From contig CANKXJ010000025.1 in assembly GCA_947487595.1 (NCBI GenBank), positions 1-9,860 on the forward strand: a stretch of DNA of 9,860 bases, in the 5' to 3' direction. Numbering within the stretch: the first letter of the stretch is position 1; each line of letters opens with the position of its first letter. The position numbers and the translations under genes were made by a program. This DNA is from Actinomycetota bacterium (GTDB lineage Bacteria > Actinomycetota > Actinomycetes > Nanopelagicales > Nanopelagicaceae). The notes beneath the pieces were generated by a model, which was given only the letters and a program-made list of their open reading frames with translations, had not been told where the DNA came from and did no database searches. Of the stretch, positions 5,399 through 9,860 are shown piece after piece.

Positions 5399-5887
5399 TT
5401 AGTGACCAGTTTTTAGTAAGCGCTCGCGGGATCGTTCAATCTCTGCTTGGGCTTCAATGGCATTAACCCAGTTACCACCAGTAACACTCTTGCCTGGTTC
5501 TAGTGCTTTATAGACTTCAAAGAAGTGTTGGATTTCAGAGAGTTCAAACTCTGGAACATCCACTATATCTTGCAAGGATGCTTTACGAATATCTCCTGCT
5601 GCAACACAGAGTAATTTGTCATCTCCGCCAGCCTCATCGCTCATGTTAAACATGCCGATAGCTCTGCAGGAAACTACGCAGCCTGGAAATGTTGGTTCAT
5701 CGAGCATTACTAGAGCATCAAGTGGGTCACCATCAAGGGAAAGAGTGTTTTTCACAAAGCCGTAGTCATAGGGATAACGAGTGGATGTGAAGAGCATGCG
5801 ATCTAAGCGAATCTCTCCGGTTAAGTGATCAACTTCGTATTTATTACGGCTGCCTGCTGGGATTTCAATAATGACATCAAAGATCAT
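5399..5887 (-). CDS. ppa: Inorganic pyrophosphatase, class I
   Basis: The 162-residue product has the usual size for bacterial class I pyrophosphatase, which hydrolyses pyrophosphate to two phosphates in the cytoplasm with Mg2+. Seen: MIFDVIIEIPAGSRNKYEVD (Glu8, Lys16), RYPYDYGF with Tyr and Asp residues at 38-42, and the signature DGDPLDALV with metal-binding Asp52, Asp54 and Asp57. Further acidic ligands occur in MSDEAGGDDKL (Asp84, Asp89, Lys91), and there is a C-terminal FFEVYK and GNW block. All expected active-site residues appear present. It lies 37 nt after the encoded 3' end of tRNA-His on the same strand, with no clear promoter or strong Shine-Dalgarno between, so it may be read from an upstream promoter together with orn and the tRNA. 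It converges on the HNH gene with a 1-nt gap. Confidence 0.96.
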   Translation of the reverse strand: MIFDVIIEIPAGSRNKYEVDHLTGEIRLDRMLFTSTRYPYDYGFVKNTLSLDGDPLDALVMLDEPTFPGCVVSCRAIGMFNMSDEAGGDDKLLCVAAGDIRKASLQDIVDVPEFELSEIQHFFEVYKALEPGKSVTGGNWVNAIEAQAEIERSRERLLKTGH

Positions 5888-5927
5888 TTTTTGCCCAGCT
5901 CTCTAGTTAGATTGAAGTAAAACTTGG

Positions 5928-6001
5928 GGTGAACGACGGGGCTCGAACCCGCGACATCCCGGACCACAACCGGGTGCTCTACCAGCTGAGCTACGTCCAC
6001 C
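5928..6001 (-). tRNA. tRNA-His (GTG)
   Basis: A full cloverleaf on the minus strand: acceptor GTGGACG/CGTTCAC, D arm GCTC/GAGC, anticodon stem CCCGG/CCGGG with loop TTGTGGT (anticodon GTG), and T arm GCGGG/CCCGT around TTCGAGC. The histidine-specific extra G(-1) is encoded at 6001 and pairs with the discriminator C73 at 5928. The next three bases (5927-5925) read CCA, so the 3' CCA appears encoded, unlike in the tRNA-Lys nearby. It lies between orn (21 nt upstream) and ppa on the same strand. Confidence 0.97.
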
Positions 6002-6022
6002 ATGAGTGACTAAGTCTACCTG

Positions 6023-6583
6023 TTACTGCTCTTCACCTGGAACAAATACTGCGCTGCGGTAATACGCCAATTCTGCAATTGAATCTTGAATATCACCCAG
6101 TGCACGGTGGTTGCCCGTCTTTGCCGGAGCGTTGAAGTAGGCCTTAGGATACCAGCGCCTTGCCAACTCTTTAATGGATGAGACATCGATGGTGCGATAG
6201 TGCAGGTAGTCATTAAGACGTGGCATGTCGCGAGCAATAAAGGAGCGATCAACTGAGACGGAGTTACCGGCCAATGGTGATTTTCCAGGCAGAGTGTTTG
6301 CACTCTCTAGATATTTGATAATTACATTTTCGGCCTCTGATACGCAAACTCCATTAGGGATTTCGGTGATTAATCCGGAGGTGGTGTGCATCTGTGTTAC
6401 AAACTCATTCATTTCGGCCAACTGCGCAGCGCTCGCCTTTATGACGACATCAACACCATCTCCGATGACGTTGAGTTGTGAGTCGGTGACTAGGACGGCG
6501 ATTTCGACCAGGACGTCTTTTTCGAGGGAGAGTCCGGTCATTTCGCAGTCGATCCAGATCAAGTTTGCTTGCTCGTTGGCCAT
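6023..6583 (-). CDS. orn: Oligoribonuclease (DEDDh 3'-5' exonuclease)
   Basis: The 186-residue protein carries all five DEDDh residues: Asp12 and Glu14 in LIWIDCEMTGL, Asp112 in GNSVSVDRSFI, and His159 and Asp164 in NHRALGDIQDSI. It also shows the Orn-type segments RTIDVSSIKELARRWYP and MHTTSGL. Length is that of the family. It degrades very short RNAs (2-5 nt, including the c-di-GMP product pGpG in species that make it) in the cytoplasm and is usually essential. The start at ATG 6583 is supported by a -10-like TAGGGT 7 nt upstream and by the normal N-terminus. It is divergent from pstC across 101 nt and is followed on the same strand by tRNA-His and ppa, suggesting one transcript. Confidence 0.97.
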   Translation of the reverse strand: MANEQANLIWIDCEMTGLSLEKDVLVEIAVLVTDSQLNVIGDGVDVVIKASAAQLAEMNEFVTQMHTTSGLITEIPNGVCVSEAENVIIKYLESANTLPGKSPLAGNSVSVDRSFIARDMPRLNDYLHYRTIDVSSIKELARRWYPKAYFNAPAKTGNHRALGDIQDSIAELAYYRSAVFVPGEEQ

Positions 6584-6590
6584 ATGCCCA

Positions 6591-6596
6591 ACCCTA
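6591..6596 (-). promoter_or_regulatory. Putative -10 of leaderless orn transcript
   Basis: TAGGGT (TANNNT) on the minus strand is followed by 7 nt and the orn ATG at 6583. No Shine-Dalgarno sequence is present. The matching -35 area (about 6614-6619) coincides with the PHO-box-like repeats facing pstC, so a bound regulator could affect both directions. Confidence 0.4.
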
Positions 6597-6611
6597 GGGG
6601 GAAAGGGCTCA

Positions 6612-6640
6612 TTTCACCTTTTGTTAACCTTCTAGACATC
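6612..6640 (+). promoter_or_regulatory. PHO-box-like direct repeats upstream of pstC
   Basis: TTTCACC at 6612 and GTTAACC at 6623 start 11 nt apart and each match the actinobacterial PhoP core GTTCACC at 6 of 7 positions. A third, weak unit (AGACATC) follows at 6634. They end before a poor -10 candidate (TATGTA, 6648-6653). Position and target fit phosphate-starvation control of the Pst operon; binding is inferred. Confidence 0.55.
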
Positions 6641-6655
6641 TTTGGTCTATGTAAA

Positions 6656-6679
6656 GAATCCTGAATAGAGACAGGATTC
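6656..6679 (+). promoter_or_regulatory. Perfect hairpin enclosing the pstC Shine-Dalgarno
   Basis: GAATCCTG (6656-6663) and CAGGATTC (6672-6679) form an 8-bp perfect stem with an 8-nt loop. The AGGA at 6673-6676, 8 nt before the pstC ATG, lies in the 3' arm, so folding would hide the ribosome binding site. If transcription starts from the weak -10 at 6648, the start would fall within the 5' arm and the RNA hairpin would be incomplete; then the dyad would more likely act in DNA. Confidence 0.5.
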
Positions 6680-6684
6680 CGACC

Positions 6685-7677
6685 ATGACATTGCTTGAAA
6701 ACAGGTCGGCCGAGATCCCTGCCCCTCGGGAAATCACCACCAAGCCACGTCGCTCAGATCAAATTTTCCGCGCAGTTGTCACCATTGGTGGAATGACATC
6801 TTTGGTCATCCTTGGGTTGATTGCATTGTTCTTATCCCTAAAAGGAATAAGTGTTTTGCGGGTTGAGAAATTTACTTTCATAACCGAATCTAAGTGGGAA
6901 GTATTGCAAGATGCCGAGGGCAAAGTTGCTGAAAGTACCTTTGGACTTGGTGCAATGCTTATTGGAACATTCTTATCAGCTTTCATTGCCGTCATTGTTG
7001 GAGTTCCTATCGCAGTCCTGAGTGCTTTGTATTTGACCTTCTATGCACGTGGACCGGTGAAGAAGCTGCTCATTTCTTTAATCGATCTCATGGCAGCCTT
7101 TCCATCACTTCTCTTTGGTTTTTGGGGCTTCATCGTTTTGATGGGTAGCGCGGAGTATTGGGCAAAACTTCTCAATAAGTATCTGGGTTTTATTCCAATC
7201 TTTGATGTTCCTGCGCCAATTTTTGAGCGCTCACCATTTATTGCCGGGCTAGTTCTTGCCATCATGATTATTCCAATCGTTACAGCGATTTCTCGAGAGA
7301 TCTTTGATCAAACACCATTAGATCGTGTGCAAGCTGCTTATGCATTAGGTGCATCAAAACTTGCAATGATTCGCGCAGTGGTAATCCCTTATGGGCGTGG
7401 TGGCGTAGTGGGTGGAGCGATGCTTGGACTTGGCCGTGCGATGGGTGAAACAGTTGCGGTTTATACCGTTCTCAACGTTGTTTATCAGGTCAACTGGCAG
7501 GTTCTTTTCGGTGCCGGAGGAAACGTTGCTTCACTTATTCTTCTTAAATTTGGCGAAGCTGGTCCAGAAGAAGTTAATGCACTCATGGCAGCAGGCCTTG
7601 TTTTGTTCCTTCTTACTTTGACAGTTAATGCTATTTCTGATGTGCTCATCAATAAGTTTGGGAAAAAAGGACGATGA
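6685..7677 (+). CDS. pstC: Phosphate ABC transporter permease PstC
   Basis: The 330-residue integral membrane protein is one half of the phosphate channel. After a hydrophilic N-terminal tail (about 26 residues) comes a first helix (VVTIGGMTSLVILGLIALFL) and an extracytoplasmic stretch with FTFITESKWEVLQDAEGKV. The core permease domain then follows: LIGTFLSAFIAVIVGVPIAV, DLMAAFPSLLFGFWGFIVL, IAGLVLAIMIIPIVTAISREI, the cytoplasmic EAA-type loop AAYALGASKLAMIRAVVIPYGRGG at about 217-239 that docks on PstB, and the GLGRAMGETVAV signature. These are classic PstC features and length is normal. The gene heads pstC-pstA-pstB and its stop overlaps the pstA start by 4 nt (ATGA). Upstream PHO-box-like repeats and an SD-masking dyad suggest phosphate-dependent control. 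Confidence 0.97.
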   Translation: MTLLENRSAEIPAPREITTKPRRSDQIFRAVVTIGGMTSLVILGLIALFLSLKGISVLRVEKFTFITESKWEVLQDAEGKVAESTFGLGAMLIGTFLSAFIAVIVGVPIAVLSALYLTFYARGPVKKLLISLIDLMAAFPSLLFGFWGFIVLMGSAEYWAKLLNKYLGFIPIFDVPAPIFERSPFIAGLVLAIMIIPIVTAISREIFDQTPLDRVQAAYALGASKLAMIRAVVIPYGRGGVVGGAMLGLGRAMGETVAVYTVLNVVYQVNWQVLFGAGGNVASLILLKFGEAGPEEVNALMAAGLVLFLLTLTVNAISDVLINKFGKKGR

Positions 7678-8723
7678 CTCAATCCACTATTCCGAAACCG
7701 CAAATGCCTTGGGGCACATCAAAGGCACAGCGAATGGCTACCGCCTCCCTATTAGTTCTAGCCGGCTTGCTCGCAGGGGCGGCTATAGAACTTACCGGGC
7801 TCAGCGGCAAGCTGGGTTTTGCCGCCGCATACTTTTTCTTTGCAAGCCTTGTGATTTTTGCACAACAACTGCAGCTTCGTGATTTAGCAGCTGCAAAGGA
7901 TTCTCTGCTGAGCAGCTTTGCACTTCTTGCGATGACCATCACCTTGATTCCAATTGTGAGCATCGTTTCAACTGTGGTGCTCAAGGGTTACAAGGGAATC
8001 CACTTTGGAATGTTTACCAATGACATGACACAGGCCTCTGTTAATGATCCAGTTCAGGCAGGTGGACTTTTACATGCATTAGTGGGAACCATCATTATGG
8101 TGGGCGGCGCGCTCATCGTTAGTTTCCCAATTGGCCTTTTAACCGCACTTTACTTAACCGAGATTCGTGGAAGCTTAGCTCGCCCCATTAAGTTCCTTGT
8201 TCAAGCAATGAGCGGTGTTCCATCAATCGTTGCTGGCCTATTTATTCTTTCGATTTTAGTTATTCCTGTGACGCAGGAGTTAAATGGATTAATGGGCTCA
8301 TTGGCCTTGAGTATCTTGATGATTCCAACTATTGCAAGAACAGCTGAAGAGATGCTTCTTTTAATTCCAAATGAGCTTCGAGAAGCTGGTGTAGCACTGG
8401 GAGCCACCCAGTGGCGCACAGTTTCTGGTGTGGTAGTTCCTGCTGCTAAGAGCGGATTGGTTACTGCGGTAATCCTTGGAATTGCCCGCATCATCGGGGA
8501 AACAGCTCCCATTCTTCTTGTATCAGGCGGCGCAGATGCACTTAACTTCAATCCAATGTCAGGGCCTATGGGCTCGCTGCCGTTTTATATTTGGAAAGCT
8601 TTTCTTACGGGTGGAACAGAGGAGGCATACGCAAGAGCGTGGGGCGGAATGCTGATCTTGCTCATCCTGATTATGGTTCTCTTCGGACTTGCCCGGTACT
8701 TAAGCGGTAGAAGGGCAGTGTGA
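7674..8723 (+). CDS. pstA: Phosphate ABC transporter permease PstA, with extended N-terminus
   Basis: The 349-residue protein is the partner permease of PstC. Its C-terminal two thirds are typical: GGLLHALVGTIIMVGGALIVSFPIGLLTALYLTE, QAMSGVPSIVAGLFIL, SLALSILMIPTIARTAEEML, the EAA loop EAGVALGATQWRTVSGVVVP beginning at residue 237, and ILGIARIIGETAPILLVSGG. Before the usual first helix (about 81-103) there are two more hydrophobic segments (about 22-38 and 47-63), making it some 50 residues longer than the common 280-300-residue PstA. This extended form is probably lineage-typical, but I could not compare. ATG 7674 overlaps the pstC stop as ATGA, supporting this start and translational coupling. 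pstB follows one base after the stop. Confidence 0.96.
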   Translation: MTQSTIPKPQMPWGTSKAQRMATASLLVLAGLLAGAAIELTGLSGKLGFAAAYFFFASLVIFAQQLQLRDLAAAKDSLLSSFALLAMTITLIPIVSIVSTVVLKGYKGIHFGMFTNDMTQASVNDPVQAGGLLHALVGTIIMVGGALIVSFPIGLLTALYLTEIRGSLARPIKFLVQAMSGVPSIVAGLFILSILVIPVTQELNGLMGSLALSILMIPTIARTAEEMLLLIPNELREAGVALGATQWRTVSGVVVPAAKSGLVTAVILGIARIIGETAPILLVSGGADALNFNPMSGPMGSLPFYIWKAFLTGGTEEAYARAWGGMLILLILIMVLFGLARYLSGRRAV

Positions 8724-8724
8724 G

Positions 8725-9615
8725 ATGACAGTGACAGAGAGTTCAAACAACGATAACAATATGGAGAAAAAAATGCAGACAACGACGCCATCATCACTTG
8801 CATCAGTTGCAGGCAACCGTGAGCAGCGAGTCCCTGGGACAAACCTTCTTGGTACAGGCCTTGAGACACGGGGAGTTCACGCGTGGTTTGGTACTAAGCA
8901 TGTGCTCTCAGATGTTTCATTGGACTTTGCCGCCGGTACTGTTACCGCGTTAATCGGACCTTCAGGCTGTGGAAAATCAACATATTTGCGAACCCTTAAC
9001 CGCATGCATGAATTCATTCCAACAGCAGCACTTGCTGGTGAAGTTCTACTTGACGGGCAAGATATTTACGCCCCTGGAACAGATGTTACAAAGATCCGTC
9101 TTCGTGTTGGAATGGTTTTTCAGAAGCCAAACCCTTTCCCTTCAATGACTATTGGAGAAAATGTTTTATCTGGACTCAAGCTTGCTCAGATAAAGAAAAG
9201 CAACACAGATGAACTTCTCGAGTCTTGTCTGCAACGTGCAGGTCTGTGGAATGAGGTTAAAGATCGCCTTGGCGAGCACGGAGGCGCACTCTCTGGTGGA
9301 CAGCAACAACGTCTATGTATTGCACGCGCTTTGGCCGTTGAACCACAAGTTCTTTTGATGGATGAGCCATGCTCGGCCCTTGACCCAGGATCTACATTTA
9401 GAATTGAACAGACAATCTCAGAGCTGGCTAAATCGATGACTATCGTCATTGTTACTCACAATATGCAACAGGCCGCTCGCGTTGCCGATTACACAGCCTT
9501 CTTCTTATCTGACGGTGGCCCGGGAGTCATGGTTGAGACCGCACCTACGAGCAAAATCTTCTCTAATCCAAGTGATAAGCGCACCGAGGATTACGTAACA
9601 GGCCGCTTCGGCTGA
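8725..9615 (+). CDS. pstB: Phosphate ABC transporter ATP-binding protein PstB
   Basis: The 296-residue ATPase energises phosphate import. Seen: Walker A GPSGCGKS (78-85), Q-loop Gln133 within the PstB-specific FQKPNPFP, signature LSGGQQQR (189-196), Walker B LLMDEP with Glu214, D-loop SALD (217-220), and switch His245 in VTHNMQQAARVADYTAFF. The nucleotide-binding domain begins near residue 46, leaving a polar Thr/Ser/Asn-rich N-terminal extension of about 40 residues over the usual 250-260-residue PstB. ATG 8725 is one base after the pstA stop. An in-frame ATG at 8773 has GGAG 6 nt upstream and would shorten the protein by 16 residues, so either start is possible. The stop is followed by the pstS regulatory region. 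Confidence 0.97.
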   Translation: MTVTESSNNDNNMEKKMQTTTPSSLASVAGNREQRVPGTNLLGTGLETRGVHAWFGTKHVLSDVSLDFAAGTVTALIGPSGCGKSTYLRTLNRMHEFIPTAALAGEVLLDGQDIYAPGTDVTKIRLRVGMVFQKPNPFPSMTIGENVLSGLKLAQIKKSNTDELLESCLQRAGLWNEVKDRLGEHGGALSGGQQQRLCIARALAVEPQVLLMDEPCSALDPGSTFRIEQTISELAKSMTIVIVTHNMQQAARVADYTAFFLSDGGPGVMVETAPTSKIFSNPSDKRTEDYVTGRFG

Positions 9616-9656
9616 CACCTGTTGTTCACTTAAGGTAAGGCTTTTGTTCACCTACA
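9613..9656 (+). promoter_or_regulatory. PHO-box-like direct repeats upstream of pstS
   Basis: Units at exact 11-nt intervals: TGACACC (9613), GTTCACT (9624), GTAAGGC (9635, weak) and GTTCACC (9646). The unit at 9646 is a perfect match to the actinobacterial PhoP core and that at 9624 matches 6 of 7. The array begins on the pstB stop codon and ends 8 nt before a -10-like TAGATT, so its last unit occupies the -35 position, as in activator-dependent PHO promoters. Confidence 0.65.
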
Positions 9657-9666
9657 CCTTGCCTTA
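9631..9666 (+). repeat. Long dyad between pstB and pstS
   Basis: TAAGGTAAGG (9631-9640) pairs with CCTTGCCTTA (9657-9666) over 10 bp with one G-U wobble, enclosing a 16-nt loop that contains the perfect GTTCACC unit. In a read-through pstCAB-S transcript this would form an intercistronic hairpin 15 nt after the pstB stop. No T tract follows, so termination is not evident. Confidence 0.45.
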
Positions 9667-9670
9667 GATT
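9665..9670 (+). promoter_or_regulatory. Putative pstS -10
   Basis: TAGATT fits TANNNT and four of six TATAAT bases, and lies 8 nt after the last PHO-box-like unit. It predicts a transcript start near 9677 and a leader of about 53 nt that would contain the complete SD hairpin. Confidence 0.45.
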
Positions 9671-9690
9671 AACTTGGCCTCAGTAGTTTG

Positions 9691-9723
9691 CCTTTCGTAA
9701 TCCTCTTACCCTCCTACGAAAGG
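9691..9723 (+). promoter_or_regulatory. Perfect hairpin enclosing the pstS Shine-Dalgarno
   Basis: CCTTTCGTA (9691-9699) and TACGAAAGG (9715-9723) form a 9-bp perfect stem around a 15-nt pyrimidine-rich loop. GAAAGG, 6 nt before the ATG at 9730, lies entirely in the 3' arm, so folding would block initiation. The proposed promoter lies upstream, so the whole element would be transcribed. Confidence 0.55.
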
Positions 9724-9729
9724 TATTAA

Positions 9730-9860
9730 ATGAAGTTTTCAATTAAGGCAAAGGCACTTGCTATTGCCGCAGTAATCGCAGTTTCATCTGCGCAACCAGC
9801 ACACGCTGTTGATCTAGCGGGCTCAGGTGCATCATTTGTGGTTCCTCTAGTAGAAGCTTG
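9730..9860 (+). CDS. pstS: Phosphate-binding protein PstS, 5' end only
   Basis: ATG at 9730 with GAAAGG 6 nt upstream opens 43 codons before the window ends in mid-codon. The start encodes an export signal: basic MKFSIKAK, the hydrophobic run ALAIAAVIAVSSA, and a signal-peptidase-I-like site PAHA after residue 26. The mature end VDLAGSGASFVVPLVEA contains the GSGASF-x2-PL motif at the N-terminus of PstS phosphate-binding proteins. There is no lipobox Cys near the cleavage site, so this looks like a secreted or loosely held binding protein rather than a lipoprotein; how it stays at the single membrane is not shown. The position after pstCAB, with its own PHO-type promoter, supports the call. 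Most of the protein is outside the window. Confidence 0.9.
   Translation, partial: MKFSIKAKALAIAAVIAVSSAQPAHAVDLAGSGASFVVPLVEA

Noticed and set aside
6225..6635. Plus-strand frame of 136 codons antisense to orn
   Set aside because: orn has all DEDDh residues on the other strand; this frame is a low-complexity Ser/Thr-rich shadow and runs into the pstC promoter.

Overview
The window looks like chromosome from a moderate-GC, streamlined actinobacterium, plausibly a freshwater planktonic lineage such as Nanopelagicales (acI). This rests on inference from several signs: an ArsC of the actinobacterial mycothiol type with a three-helix N-terminal domain, an oligoribonuclease gene beside tRNA-His, very short intergenic gaps, and several genes whose -10 hexamer sits only 6-7 nt before the start codon (leaderless transcription). 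No species can be named from this sequence alone. No insertion sequence, phage gene, CRISPR array or rRNA is visible, and no stretch over 300 bases lacks a gene.

Layout. Positions 1-879 (minus) hold a hormone-sensitive-lipase-type alpha/beta hydrolase cut by the window edge. It is divergent from a VOC/glyoxalase-like protein (930-1304), which is followed by a 66-residue protein of unknown function. An arsenate-mycothiol transferase (1662-2324) and a Glu/Leu/Phe/Val dehydrogenase (2409-3644) follow on the plus strand, the latter overlapped by a possible 37-residue ORF. Next come a TMEM175-like membrane protein (best start 3875, not 3776), tRNA-Lys(CTT) on minus, and a secreted HNH nuclease (4750-5397). 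The HNH gene converges within one base on a minus-strand unit reading orn, tRNA-His(GTG), ppa (6583 down to 5399).

The right third is the high-affinity phosphate importer: pstC, pstA and pstB (6685-9615), tightly packed, then the 5' end of pstS (from 9730), which runs off the window. pstS comes last and has its own promoter region, although in many bacteria it is the first gene. PstS would capture phosphate outside the membrane, PstC/PstA form the channel, and PstB supplies ATP hydrolysis.

The most interesting signals are regulatory. GTTCACC-like units at 11-nt spacing, the form of actinobacterial PhoP boxes, occur before pstC and pstS and also before the arsenate reductase gene. That would link arsenate detoxification to phosphate starvation, when arsenate entry through Pst should rise. 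Separately, the Shine-Dalgarno sequences of both pstC and pstS lie in the 3' arm of a perfect inverted repeat (8 and 9 bp), and another long dyad lies between pstB and pstS. These are eye-found patterns and need computational and experimental testing.
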